From the NCBI GenBank assembly GCA_013396915.1, contig VWZL01001368.1:186001-250000 (forward strand): a DNA stretch of 64,000 nucleotides, read 5' to 3'. Every line of letters starts with the position of its first letter. The first letter of the stretch is position 1. Below, piece after piece: positions 32,061 to 45,160 of this stretch. The position numbers were made by a program, and so were the translations under genes. This DNA is from Stercorarius parasiticus (taxonomy: Eukaryota > Chordata > Aves > Charadriiformes > Stercorariidae). The notes beneath the pieces are model-generated. The model saw nothing but the letters and a program-made list of their open reading frames with translations, was not told the origin of the DNA and did no database searches.

Positions 32061-35000
32061 GAAGTGAGAGCCTTAATGAACTCTTAACGCAGGGCACTGA
32101 CGTGCTTCTCACCCCCTGCCCAGCCCCACTTCTGGCCTGCACCCAAGATGTAGGCCCACCACCTGGCAAGGTTTCAGCCGCACGTTCCCGCGGGTAAGAC
32201 CTCTCCAGCCTCCACCGCCACCTCCCTGCCTTCCTTTCTACATGGTCAAACACCGGCCAGGGCAAACCCCACAGGAGCATGCGAGGTGGTGGTGCAGGAG
32301 TCTGACTGGGGGACAGGGGTGTTATTTTGCCCTGCCATCACGCTTTCTCCCTGGGACCATCCGGACAAGTGAATGAGGCATCTCCAGCAAACCTCCCGCT
32401 GCCTCACAGCAGCAGAGGCAGCAGCAGCTCTGCCGCCAAGAGGAATTTGGCAGCCATGTAGCAGCTTCTTACGGATGCTCTGAACAGCATTTGGGGATGG
32501 CAGAGAAGGAAAAACATGTGTTTGCCCTGGAAGGACTAGCGCTGGTAGTTAGGCTGAGTGCAGTTACCTGAGCTGGCTGCTGGCCAGCAGAGGAGGTAAT
32601 TAATAGTGGCTGCTGTATGGAAAGTGGCAGTCTGCTTTCCACCCACTCCCAAACCAGCCCGGCGGTGGCATTGCCGCTGGGACAGAGGGCTGACAGACGG
32701 AGGACCGGCACCGCTCACAGCAATGCCCACAGTGGGGTTTGCAGCGTCTCATCGAGCTGAGCAGTGCTGCCCTTGAAGGCAAAGCACCGGCCACGGCCAG
32801 CTCGGCTTGCGAGCACTGATGGGCCGGCAGCCCAAAGCAGTGTGGAGTTTTCCATGGTCAGTTATTGTGCTGGCATGGCCGGGAGCTGCTATTATTAGAT
32901 GGCATATGAATCACCCGCACGACGGCATCTAGCAGCCTCAGCCTGAGCTGGACACTTATTGGAAAAGCCCCGTTTCCAGCCTGGCCAAGAGCCAACAGTG
33001 AGCCAGGGCTCAGGGAAACCATCTGCCCAATGCCCGCTTCAGCCCTGGCTGCCACCTCTTCCAGCTGAGTGGGAAGCACTGGCATTGGGGGGTCTCACAT
33101 TGTGACAGGGGGAAGGAAGGAGCAGGAAAACTACAGCCCTTGCTCATGCACTGCCAACCCCCTGCAAAACATCGCAAGAGGAAAAGCAAGCTTACATGAC
33201 AGTCTGATGGCTTTGGTTAAAAGGCCGCAGCCTGGCAAAATGTGTTTGAATGAAACACAAAGGAAAACACTGAGTTTAGCAGAGCTGAAGCCTAAGGGCC
33301 CGTATGTGGGCGGGGGGAAGGGGATGCCCTGCCTCAAAGCTGGGGGCAAGGGAAGCATTTTGGGCCGCATGGATGAGGGAGGTGTTAAAGTGAGATCTGG
33401 CCACCCCCCAGCCCCTCTCATACAGGTGAAGAGCTCCCGGCTGCCATGCCCGAGCCACCAATGCGCGACACAAGCAGATGCTGAGCGGGACAACAGGGCT
33501 CTGCAGATGTAGGGCCAAAACTGGCAGCTCACCCGGAGCTCACCGGGTGCAGAGCAAACGAAAGGAGGGAGGGAGCTGGAAACGCTTTTGCTTTTCTGGA
33601 TGGGAAAACACCGACGCCCTTTGATTCCTGTTTTGACTCATTTAGGCCTGGAACTGCAAAAAGACAGCCCAGTAAGTCACACAGCTTGTAGGAATTGCAG
33701 CTGCTAAAGCTTTCCCTCACTCTCCTCACTAGTGATTCCGTCCATGTTGTTCCTCATTTACCCTGTTGCAAATGAGAGACAGTCCAGTCTCTGGGTCCTC
33801 ACGTATGATTGTGAATCAAACGCATCAGCAATAAAGTTCAACCATCAGAGCTGTGCTATGATCTTAGCTTCACCCTGCGCTTTTCCTACCGACATTAAAA
33901 TAACCCACTATGTCACCTTTTCACGGGACACAAAATACAATTTTATATGCACTGCAAAGTCACACCAAGGCACATCGTGAAGAGCGGCGGAGTACACACC
34001 ATTTCTTAGAGCCTAACAAAGGAACCTTTATTTAATAATGAACTATTACAGCACAGTACAAAGATTTGCTTTGTTCAGTGACTAGAAATTGTTTGCAGAT
34101 TTTTCTAGCCACTGGGAGCTGACAGTTCACTTAGGAAATCAATTCTTAAAGCAAGAGTGCCTACATGCCTGCTTGGCTCTCGGAGCGTTGCGAGCCCAGA
34201 GCCGCGCGGGGTCCAGTCCTGCTCCCTTTTCCAGTGGACTGAAATAGTGAAACGTTTCTGGATATGTTTCTCAGCGAAGGAAGCAGCTCCCCAGTTTCAG
34301 CTGTTGTCCCTCATCGCCTTCAGGAAAGCTTCAAGCTTCTGCGCCAAACTACTGAAAGCAAGGGACAAGAGGCTGCACCTTGGAGCAAATTTGCACGGGT
34401 CGGACACCTCGGCGTGAGGCAAACACACCACGTGGGTGACACAGGGGAATGAGCTGCGTGGGGTTGACTCGCAGCTCTCTGCAGCCAAAAATAACATATC
34501 CTAGTATAGATGATAGACAGAAGAAAGGTGTACAACAACCGGGGTGATGCGCTGCAGTGAGCCAGCAGCACGGGGCAGGCTTCCCGCCCGGAGCAGAGCT
34601 CGGCGCAGTCAGGAAAGAGCTGTAATTTTCTCCCTTCCTAGTGCCTTCCTCTATTCCTATTAATAGGCATTGGTACTAATCCAGTCATGGGGCACGGGCA
34701 CACGGGGTCCCTAGGGATCCCACCCCTTGCCCTTGCACCTCCAGCGAGGGAGGCGATTATCTGGGACAGCTCGTTTAGATCATAGAGGGCAGGTCAGATT
34801 GTGCCGCTTGGCTCGAGCACACAAATCCCACAGCCGGGGTGTTAATGAATGAGGAGCAAAGATGTTATTTTCCGGACAGGGACCGTGGCCAGAGGGAGGG
34901 AACAAGAACCGGCATTCACCCAGGGCTGTACCTCGATACCTGTGACCGGCAGCCACCCCACCCTGGGGGTAATGCAATTACCAGGCTGCTTTCTCATTAT

Positions 35001-36294
35001 GAACGTTTAACCATTTTGTTAGTCCCAGTGAACTTCTTGCAGCAGGGTGAAGGAGCAGGAGCATGCTTGGCCCTTTAACTCCAAGTGAGGGCACTTAATG
35101 AACATACCTCTCCTTACCTCCCAGCCAGCTTTCCCAGAAATATCCAAGCACAGAGCAAGGAGCTGCCTTGATGCTAAATCCTTTGGCAGGTTTAAAGGCA
35201 CCAGAACCCCAGTTCTGCCGAGCAGCTAGAGAAAGGGGAACTTTGAGAAGGCCCAGCACAAAACTGTCCATCAGCATGCTGCTGAGGAACCCAAGTCCTG
35301 AGTTCAGGAGAGGTCCTAAATTCCCACATCAGCTTCTGAGGACTTCCACTCATTAGGTCTTTCCAAAGTACATCATGTGCATATGCAAACACATACATAT
35401 ACACACATGGGGCTTTTTTTGTTTGTTTGTCTGGCTTTAAGCAAATTAACTCACTTTTCTGATTTTTCTGGGAGGGAAACCAAAGGCCCCTACAGCACCA
35501 GTACCCCTCTGTCAGTCAACGACCTACAGCAGGCAGCTGGAAATCTGGCACTTGGCCCACGCGTCAGCTTCAGGTTAGCACTGAGCGGAGCCAGTTGCAG
35601 TAGATCTGAAAAGCCTGATCTCTCCTCTCACACCCTGCTTTGTACTGCCGGGCTCTGCTGGAATTTCTGCATGTGTCACCTCTGGTGAATGCAAAGACAG
35701 TGTCAGTAAATGGGCTTGTCGTGTACTGGGACACGGTGTCAAGAAGCTTGCCAAATGGATTGCCCCATGACATCACTTGAGCTTTTGTTTGTCTCTCAAT
35801 GGTGAGAAAGGAAAAGAAAAAAGTAAGGGGAGGAATTTGGCTTGGAGCAGCTCCCTCTAACCATTTATTTACCTTGTGTGCATGCTTCATGCTCTTACTC
35901 ATGGGTTACAGTCATGGGTGCACAGAAGGTCTTGAGAGTCCTCAGCAGTAATCCCTCGACAGAGGAGCTGGCTCATGGCATGCTCAAAGCATTTTTGCTT
36001 CATTACTTTTCTCATCAGATAACAACATAAAGTAACTTTGTCGGTGCTTCTGGCAACTGCTGCACTTCCTTTCCCCACGCGTCCCGGACGCACACGTAGC
36101 ATGGGAAATGCTCCTCTCTTTCAACACACAGCTCAGCGCTAGGCCAGGCAGCTGGGCAGGGGACATGGGCAGAGCTGAGCCACCAGGAGCTACAGCACAG
36201 GGCGCAGACAGCCCACATCCCGCTGGAAGACACCCAAGTGTACGTGGTAATTGGAAGTGCCCTAGACTCACAGCTCCACCATCGATGGTGAATG

Positions 36295-36550
36295 TCACAG
36301 AATCACAGAATGGTAGGGGTTGGAAGGGACCTCTGGAGATCATCTAGTCCAACACCCCTGCCAGAGCAGGGTCACCTAGAGCAGGTTGCACAGGAATGCG
36401 TCCAGGCGGGTTTTGAATGTCTCCAGAGACGGAGACTCCACCACCTCTCTGGGCAGCCTGTTCCAGTGCTCTGCCACCCTCAAAGAAGTTCCTCCTCATG
36501 TTGAGATGGAACTTCCTATGTTCAAGTTTTGCAAATGTCCCTTGCTCCAG
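36295..36550 (-). mobile_element. CR1 LINE fragment
   Basis: It starts with TCACAGAATCACAGAATGG (CR1 tail variant, reverse complement), then GGTTGGAAGGGACCTCTGGAG and CTCCACCACCTCTCTGGGCAGC. Similarity fades after TTGAGATGGAACTTCC near 36550. It belongs to the same type of subfamily as the copy at 57721 and differs from those at 10891 and 45161. Confidence 0.94.
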
Positions 36551-39504
36551 GCCTGCCTGGGCATGTGAGCACACGGCAGCACCCCAATGCTCAGCAGGGA
36601 TGTGAAGATGGGCCTGCTGTTATCGAAGTCTGGACAGGAGAGGTGGGAAGGAAAGAAGGGCTGGGAGCGGGCAAGTAACAGGTAACGCAGCAAGTTGCAA
36701 TGCTGTCAGGAAGGCGGTAACTCTAGCCTGCAAACAGAAAAGCGGAGGTACCTGCTCTGGTTCAAAATAAACATACTCTTGGCACTGGGGTGACATCCCA
36801 TGGTGACTTTTACAGGCATTTTTCTTAGGCCATTTCCTCTCCAGCATTGCACTCCTTGCCTCCTGTCCTGCAGTGAAATAAGCTCTGGCTGAGCCAATTT
36901 GCCCCGCTCTGCTGTGGTTACTCGGCATTTGCTGGCAATGCCCTCATCACAGCTTGGCCCTTCGGTCCCAGGTCAAATCATTTGGTTTGGACACCAGATA
37001 AAAGATGGGCTTCATCTAACTTTACAGACCTACACTTGGCCCCTTCATTGCAGCTCCATTTTACAAGCAGAGAAGAGAAATGGGCAAGATTCGCCTGACC
37101 TGTTTTAGACACTGACCTGGGGAGAGGATGACTCATAGCTGTGCCTATATTTCCCCATATTCTCCTCCATAAAGGGAGCCTAGCGTGACTAGCTCAGATG
37201 GAGACATCTATGTTTAGTCAGATGAATCCCACCCAAAGTGACTGCAGCTGCTGGAGGAACATGAGCTTTCTCATAATCGCTTCCCTTCCCCATAGTTTTG
37301 GGGCAGGGAGAATTATTTGAGCTGATGAGTCCTTGAAGGATTCCTTGAAAATTGCACAAAATCTGCTTGGAAGGATGTGTCTGCTTGCATCAGGCCTAAA
37401 CGTGGTTCAGCGGGCTGTGGAGGTCCCAGGCAATAGGGCATTCAGAGGGCAGCGCAATATCGGCGTTATCACGCTCTCTGCTAGCAGGCAGCCTGAAAAT
37501 GGAAAAAGCAAAGACAGTAACAGAAGGAGCATCCAAGACATCTCCTGGGTTCGGGACAGCTACTAAGTTGGACACATCCCAAGAGAAACAACTTCCGCTC
37601 TGTCCCCTGGCTCCTACCCTTACCTTCGCCTTCCTCCTTTCCCTCTGCTTTCTTCAGTCATTTCCCTCCTGAATAGAAACTTTTGGGAGGCTTATTTCCT
37701 TGCACCTGTTTCAGCTGTGATGTAACTGTGGTAATAACTCAACCACTGTTGGATGGAAGGTTGCAGTTATTCCTTGGTTTCTTTTTTTATATTTTTATTT
37801 TATTGCGTTATGGTCATATTTAGAGATGGGCCCGGATCAGAGCTGCGCAAGAGAAGCACTCCCACGGTTTGGGAAGGTCTGGAGCGGGAGCCAGACCCCT
37901 TCATCTCAGCTGGCCTTCCTCTTGCTCAAGCGCGGATCCAAAACCCAAGGTCCAAAGCTGGAAAAGTTCAAATATAAGTTCTAGTGCAAACTCTGTAGTT
38001 GAGGCCCCCGTCTGCAGTTGTGGTGGGACAAAGAAATGTGCAAAGACTTAAATTCTGCCATAGCATGAAATACCTTCCTGCACTCCTTGATGGGAAAGTA
38101 AGTCATTAAGGAAGTCTGGGAAATCCAGCTGCTGCCTTGCCTTCCATAAGTAGTATGTGAGACAACACAGAGATCAAAGTTAACAGCAATAACGTCCCAG
38201 GAACTCCTGGGACAATTCCTGTCCAGGGAATATTGCCTTGGTGGCCTTAATCCCTCTCCGCATATTTTAAGATCTCATGTCCTTTAGTTGCAGAGAAAAA
38301 CAGATTTTTGGACCTGTTGTTCGATAAGACTAGATGCTTTCTTCAAAGCCATGTTTTGACCTCCCAGCTCCCAGGGTTGAAGACGAGCCTGTTATGACCA
38401 ACTGATAGGAGCTCCTGTGCTGCACAGGCTGGTCAGCAGTGCCAATACTGAGCCTGAAGGCTTCAGCTAGACTAAGGGAGCCCAGTCCCCTGCAAGCGAA
38501 GCTGCTCCGTGCCACAGGTAAAGACCAGAAGCGACCAAAGCAGGGAACTGGCTCATGCAATGTGCCCAGGTGACTTTGGCAGGTAATTCAGAGGCCACGC
38601 TGCAGGGCAATGCAGGCCTCCCCTCAGCTCAGCAAGTCCTCAGGGAGGTGGGAATCACAAGCAGGACCACAGGCAGGTATCAAGGGGAGAGGGATGTGCG
38701 GCACCTTCCAAAGGATTTACCCCATCTATTTCCCAGTGCTTCAGGAGGTGAAGAAAAGCCAGTGATACCCTACAACAGACTGCCTGTTTGGTACTAGAGG
38801 AGAAAAGTCTCTGGCCTGTCGTGGCCCACAGCCTTAAAGTTGAAGTCTGGGCACTGTCACTGTCTCAGTGCACAGCTGCAGGAATGAGCAAATTGAGGGA
38901 AACACAGATTATTCATTTTTTTCCACCACCGTGACAGAAAGGGAGAGGAATGAGAATTCAGAGATTATGATCCCAATCAAACTTTACATAATCATGCTGG
39001 AGAGTTTCTCTCCGACAGTGGACTCAGGCATGTCTGTTAAGGTCACACCCTGAGGTGATTTGAACATCTCCTGCCTGCTCAGCATCACCCACCGTTAGGA
39101 AGTAAGGTCTCATGTTGCAGCTGAATTAGAGTAACTTCAGTGTCCCTCACTGCAATGCTGTGATCCAGTGTCACAAAGACACACCAAACCTTGCCTTAGA
39201 AAAGCTGACTGGGTTGCGCACTTTAACCCTTACATGACAAAAAGGCTTTCATTTCCCCAGCCACCACATCAGTGGTCCTCCCTTGTGTTTCCATGTTCTG
39301 GCTAAGATGTGGACGCCCGGTGAGACCACCTCCTGGTGCTGCAGCCCAGGGATGCTCCTGCCGGTGCTTCTGCCATCCCCGAGGCCCATTATTTGCATCT
39401 GGGTTCCCAGAGTCAGCTGAGCCCCCTTGGCCACATTGAACCAGCAGCAATTGTGGAGGTAGTTACCACAATGACCCCATAATCCTGTTTTCCAAGGCAG
39501 AGTC

Positions 39505-39658
39505 TCCTGTCCTGTAGGTACTGCCTGAACTCTTTGTTCCCAGATGTATTACTTTTCATTTAGCTAAATTAAAACACATTTTCTTGGATTGTGACCATTC
39601 AGCCAGGCAATTCCGATCCCTCTGTAACAGTAAACTATCCTCACCATTATTTACTGGG
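39505..39658 (-). mobile_element. ancient CR1-type LINE remnant
   Basis: The + strand reads like the antisense of the old amniote (turtle-type) CR1 coding region. The blocks are CTTTGTTCCCAGATGTATTA, CATTTAGCTAAATTAAAACA, GGCAATTCCGATCCCTCTGT and CTATCCTCACCATTATTTAC, in the expected order. On the minus strand this corresponds to the region after the reverse-transcriptase active site. It is highly diverged and only about 150 bp long. The family call is from memory. Confidence 0.65.
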
Positions 39659-39950
39659 CTGCAGGTGGACAGGCTGAAACACTAGCTCTGCACGGGCTGC
39701 CCCCATTCAGCTCGATGGACTGTTGATGCTGTACAATAATGACAACTATTCCGGCGTCCGGGGAAAAGATTATTTCATAGCTGACTCTTTCAGCTGAAAT
39801 ATTCAGCTCTTCTGAGATTTGGGAGCACATTAGGGATCGCTGAAGGAGTAGCATCTTTTTCTCCACAGCCTGTCTCATCGCTGCATGATAACAACCTCTC
39901 ACTGCCTCCCCCTCTCCATTTCCTCTGTATGTGGAAAATCACAGATAAGA

Positions 39951-39963
39951 AAGAGAGAGAGAG
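39951..39963. repeat. (GA)n simple repeat
   Basis: A short run of GA units sits in an A/G-rich stretch. Confidence 0.8.
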
Positions 39964-41152
39964 AAGGAAAACAGATTTACTTCATTAGTTTATGCTCAGA
40001 GTCATGCAAAGACAGAGCCGCTGAACTGACATCAACCCCATTCCCTGTCCGCCCCGCTGCAGCTGCGTCCTACCCTGAGCCACGTGATGTGGCCGAGTGG
40101 GGAAACTGAGGCACAGGAAAGATGAAAAATCAAACTGTTGCCTTCTATGTTAACGCACGCAACTGCTGCCGTGAGGTTTCCTTTGCAGTACAACAGTTCC
40201 TGGTACAATGTAGGCAGGTAGAAGCCTGGAAGACCTCTCCATGGCAATTTTAATGCCCTAAAGCAACTACAGACAAATCACATGCATTTATTGGATAAAT
40301 ACTTGTTTTTGGCCCGCTCCCTATATCCACAGCATATCCAATATGCCAACAGGATAAATACTCTTCCCATGCAGGTCCAGTAAGGTCAGTAAGCTTGTCC
40401 TAGGAATGAGTTTGACTTCATTTGGGAGAGAGCTACCCTGCAAAACCATTGCTGCTAACGACTCTGGCTCAAGCGTGCAGGCGCAGCGGCTCTTTTACCC
40501 CTCCTGTGCTGTGTGGCCCGAATGCATTGCAGCCTGCTGAAGAGATGACATGGCTTTTCAGATCTTCTCCTGGCTTATGGCATGGAGGAGTTGTACAAAT
40601 CAAGGCAATAAAACAAACCTAAGTGATCTGCCAAAGGTCAGATCCCATTTCTGTTCCCGGGGTAGGATGAGCCACTGGGTCAGGGAACTCGCCCTCTTTT
40701 TGTGACAGCACGTTAAGCAATTTTCCAGGAAAATCGCTCTGCTATGACCACATGTAAACCATAGTGTTAGTAAGAAACATGCAGCCTTATAGAACGGGCT
40801 TTAAAAACAGACCACACTGCATTTGCTCGGCCACAGAGATGCATCATAAACGTGGTGTGTGTGGCTTACCACCTAGTCTCTTATCCCTCCGTTTATTGAA
40901 TCAGAGGGTGGTGTCGTCATAGCACATGCTGCAAAGGCCACCGGGCCACACACACGTACCTTTCTTGTGCACGTTGCCTAAATCCCATTGATCAATGACT
41001 TCCTGCATGGTTACTGGAATGCTGTGGGAAGAGGCACATAAAATTCCCTGCTCTCATTTAGCCCTCCTGTCAAAGCTAGAGAAGTCCTGGCCCAGCTTCA
41101 GCTACAAAAACATATGAAATATATCAGCTGAGGCTGAACGGAATAGAAACCG

Positions 41153-41721
41153 ATGGCCAGTCCGGATATTGCTGCTATTTCGCCGAGAAGGTTTACTTCC
41201 GAAGCCAGTGCGGATGATTCATTCCAGAGCCCAGGTGCTCAGGCAATCGCCAGGTACTATGGTAAAGGGGGCCAAAGCCGGGCCAAAGCCAGGCTAAAGG
41301 TAAATCGCTATAAATCCACTATCTATAGGCATAACTTGCCAATGGTTAAAACACCACAAGAACGATGAAAAGCACAATTCATTTTCTAGCATTTGTACTT
41401 TTGTCTTCTTTTCACAGCTTCATCTTGGGCACTCACAATAAAGTAACCAGAGAACTGCATGAACAGTGGAAGCCCTATCTTGCAAAGGACTTCCAGATTT
41501 TGATATCTGGCTTCATTTCAAACAAGAATGGAAAACAAAAACATTCCCATGCTTCTAATGGGGGCCTGGTGAAAAACAAAAAAACAATGGAACGACTAAT
41601 AGTTATTGATTGCTTCAGCTCTATGGGACTCAACTTGAAACACTTTAAAGCAGCCCAAGTGCAAGAAGCTAGATGGTTAATGCCTTTGGAAAATCAGGTT
41701 CTTTACAACACAAAAACCTGA
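41153..41721 (+). other. two overlapping small ORFs, significance unknown
   Basis: A 71-codon frame (41153-41368) begins MASPDIAAISPRRFTSEA and is locally richer in CpG than its surroundings. A second frame of 118 codons (41365-41721) overlaps its stop as ATGA. It begins MKSTIHFLAFVLLSSFHS, a Lys followed by a hydrophobic core that resembles a secretion signal; its ATG has A at -3. The rest is basic and polar with no motif I recognise. A 118-codon open frame in AT-rich DNA is somewhat unusual, but in a 64-kb window chance is the leading explanation. No promoter, splice sites or homologue are evident. Confidence 0.2.
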
Positions 41722-44700
41722 GTGCACGAAATGGAGACACGAAAACCCATTACTCACAAAAAAATGCAGCTCACACTAGAAACATACAATTTTGAGAGAT
41801 GGCCGGTGAAATTTTCACAGAATGAGACTCCACAAGAAACATACGGTTTCTTGTTTCCCTTTCTAGGCAGTTTTAAAGTTGGGTTTTCCTATTCACATTG
41901 AGCATCATTTGCATGGAAACAACTACAGGGAACTGCTAACTAGTAAAAGAAGAAATCAACAACGATTTCAGTTGTGATTGTAAACAAAACCCAAGAGAAA
42001 TCAGTAAAATGCTTGGCTGTGCTATCTTCAAACAAAACATGTACGTGTTCTTTCACTTATAAGCTCATGTAATTAAGTTATAGTCTTATTTGGCTAGAAA
42101 TATTTGTTAAAAGACAAATGCAAGGCAAAATCTTATTCTACAGCTGGATTAGTTTAATCGTACGTATTGCAGCAGCATGTGCATCACCAGGCTAGGAAGA
42201 AACCTAGTCAGAAACCCCAAGTCTGTAGGGTGGGGTTGTTTTGGGGTTTTTTTATTAAAAATGTTGAAAGGTGGTGCTCACTGGGACTTTCATAACACCT
42301 TAGAAGCTCGATGTATAAAGCTATTCATTCAGAAATACACTTTAATAAGCCACTTAGCTGTTGCCAGCCAGCACCAAAGCTGTTTAGGTTCTTTAAGCAG
42401 GTCAAAAGAACAGGAGGAAAGCTTCAAAAAGTTTCATCTGTGATGTTTATTTTTTTGTATCATCAAAGCATTGTGACTATTTGTGTCAAAAGGCATCCTC
42501 TGCATATAAAAGTATGCAGGAATGCCAGAGTAGGGGTGAAGAAGAAAAGTACTCAAGCAATGGTGACGGAGATTTCTGTTTCTTTGGGCATGACACTAAA
42601 GATGGCAGAAAACAGTGGGGCTGTGTTGGCTGGCGTGAAGCTGGTGGTGTTTGTGTTGTCAAACACAGGTTGCATCAGGATGACCAGGTGGGGTGATTCA
42701 CATCTCAGACCAAGGAGCTTGGATCTTTCCGGTCATATTTTCTGGATGATTTTAAATTAGCAACTCAAGGCAAGTACAGAGGAATCTCAAATTCGGCGTT
42801 AAAAAAATGAATCAAGCTGATCTAATAACGAACTCAAAAAATGAATAATATTTTTCAGATGCTTATATATTAATTCTGGGAGCAGGGGTAACTGGCGAGG
42901 GGAAATGAGATAAAAAAATGGCATTAGCCTGGCTGAAAAACTTCCAACACCAGGATTTTGTAATCTCATCAGGAATGGAAGCAGCAAGAAGACAAATGTG
43001 TTCCAGGTGCCGTCACCTTCCAGGGACTCACTGAGAGCAGAGAATCTTGAATTTGGGTGATTGCTCTCATAGAGGAAACATGGGGAGCTCTGAGGGTCAC
43101 TTGGCCAAGAAAAAAAAGGCTGATTTATTCCTTCAGCAGTTGTCTTTTAGAAAGGAAAGGAAAAAAGCGTGCTGGTTGTTATAGGTGGCTTCAGTTTGAG
43201 AAAAAATATTTTTGAGGTCCCATTGATACAGTGGTGAAACAGTCTAGAGTTTCTAAAACTAACGGATAACATACACACAGCAATTGCACACAGAAGGAGA
43301 TGACTTTACTACGGACCTCACTAAGGCAGGTAATAGCTGATTGATTCCTGAGCTGGAAGTGGCTGGTTGCACAGGGACTGTTAACTGTGGCATGATTACA
43401 TTCTGTATGGGCAAAGAGAAGAGATTTGCAAGTAGCAATTAAGCTGTTGTATCAAACAGGTTTCCCAAAGTTTCTGAAAACTACAAGCCAAATTAGTTAG
43501 GATACAAAAATCTAAATAGAAGAAATTTGAATGAAAATTATGCGGGCATAATAAAAATAAAAGAGAAATAGTCAATCCCCCTCCCTCCACAGTCAAGCTT
43601 GGAGCTTAAGCTAAAAACTTATCCAAATTCAGCAGCAACTGGAAATTACTAAGTAAATATGTAACAAAGAAGGAGGAAAATGTAAAGAATATTGATGACA
43701 TTGGGAAATGCAGAAATGCAGCAAGAGAAGCTGTGGGCCTTGATGGAAACAGTCCTTCAATGGGAAACATATTTAAGTTCCCCATATTTAGGAAGAACAG
43801 GGGGTTTAAAAAATATATTAAGTACAAACAGTAATCCTAGCAATGATAGACAGAAATTGCAAAACTGGTAATGTTGATGCAGAAAAGGCTGAAATAGTTA
43901 CCTAGTACTTCCGTATTGGAAAGGAGTGGCAAGGAATTTATCTTATGAGTAGGCAAATTATCTTCCAGTCCATTAGGAAACGGATAACTTCTTAAATTCA
44001 GCAGCGTTTTCTTCTGCCTGAGAGCTGTGCCAAAGGGGTCTCCAGAGGCATCCTGCAAAGAGCTCTTCTTCAGAAATACCAGTCTGTAATACAGTTAGGA
44101 TGTAGGTAAGTGGAAAACTGCCAGGGCAGTATCTCTGTGCCCTGGGCTGGAAGCAGGAGGTGGGATGGAGGAGAAGGGAGGGCGGAGGAGAAGCGGGGCG
44201 CTGCAGCCTCGCTCTCTGGACCTGGAGCGCTGGCTGGGGCTGCAAGCCATGACTGCCAAAGGAGTGTTAAAAACCTGCCCAGAAGCCACACAATAAATGG
44301 CAAAACTGCATCTGACTGAGAGACTTTTGGAGAGGAGTTTATTCCTGTCATCACAAAGAAGATTCAGAGGCGCCTCAATTTCTGTGTGAAGGATGGAAAC
44401 GATCCCTACTAAATCCTTCTCCATCTACAAGAAAAAGCCATCACAACAGTTCAAGGAGGAGAACTCAAACCAGATCAAATTAGAGGACTGGCACCAAGTG
44501 TTACAACAAATTACATAGCGAGGTCGTGGATGGCTCTGTTTCGTGATGTTTTCATTGGCTTCGGTGAGGAGAGATTTCACACCACCAACTGTGGTCAGCC
44601 GAGTCACTCACTCAGTCTCTCTTGCCTCTCCCTGGTCCAAGCAGAAAGATAAAAACTCCTGCAGGGGATGAATTAGTGTACCTGAATTAAGCATCTGCTT

Positions 44701-45160
44701 GGAATTGCCCTCAGGAGGGGCCCATCTCTCTCCCTCTCCCCCCTGTCATGATTACCAAAGGATCCTGGGGATACCAGGTATGTGCCAGGTAAGCGACTGG
44801 GTAGCATGAAAGTCCTACCTACCCTCTACGGACAAATCAGTGCAAGAGGCTCTCTCTTAAAGTCAGGTACAGATGATGCATGTGGCCATTTGTGCAGATC
44901 CAGCAATGACTTATAAAATTGAGACCCTGAATAGAGTGCTTGATCCAAACAGGTCAAAAAAAAGCACAGGCCTGAATCCATTTATAAAATATTTCTTCAG
45001 TATTACAGACAGGCAACTGACTTCTACAGTTTGCTTCCAGCTCACAAATGGCTCACATCACAGAGAAAGCAAAAAGTCATAAACTACCCACAGTCAATAG
45101 CTAAACCCAGTCTTGTAGGCACTGTGGCAGGAAGAATTTTTGCACCAAAAATCTTGAGTT
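41722..45160. other. intergenic, AT-rich, old LINE remnant
   Basis: This is AT-rich sequence with no gene recognised. Its main content is an old CR1-type element at about 43165-43960. A 149-aa frame at 42311-42760 and others nearby show no family features. Confidence 0.7.
43165..43960 (+). mobile_element. ancient CR1-type LINE remnant, internal part
   Basis: In the + direction the segment follows the order of an old amniote CR1 ORF2. GTGCTGGTTGTTATAGGTGG (43170) translates as VLVVIGGF, corresponding to the endonuclease motif VVVVGDFN with the Asp and Asn lost. AGAAATTTGAATGAAAATTA then GCGGGCATAAT (about 43520) follows. Next come AAAAAATATATTAAGTAC (43806), TAATCCTAGCAATGATA (43833) and GATGCAGAAAAGGCTGAAAT (43876). 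This run precedes the reverse-transcriptase domain in turtle-type CR1. There are many stops and indels. Boundaries are approximate and the family assignment is from memory. Confidence 0.7.

Larger units (their letters stand above)
25081..33600. other. intergenic, GC-rich, no gene recognised
   Basis: This is the first part of the gap downstream of GLI3. GC content is raised in most of 26100-33600, which leaves long chance frames on both strands (231 aa minus at 31036-31731; 176 aa minus at 31750-32280). None shows a domain, a signal peptide or exon borders that fit a family. The block holds one short CR1 (25646-25815) and two CpG-dense patches (27905-28060; 31835-32060). Unspliced or non-coding transcripts cannot be excluded. 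Confidence 0.75.
33601..41150. other. intergenic, mixed composition, no gene recognised
   Basis: This is a transition from GC-rich to moderate GC. It contains a CR1 fragment (36295-36550), an old CR1-type remnant (39505-39658) and a (GA)n run (39951-39963). Many 60-130 aa frames occur on both strands, none with recognisable domains or exon structure. Confidence 0.75.

Noticed and set aside
31750..32280. 176-aa minus-strand open frame over a CpG patch
   Set aside because: It is explained by CpG-rich composition. There is no protein family resemblance and no splice context.
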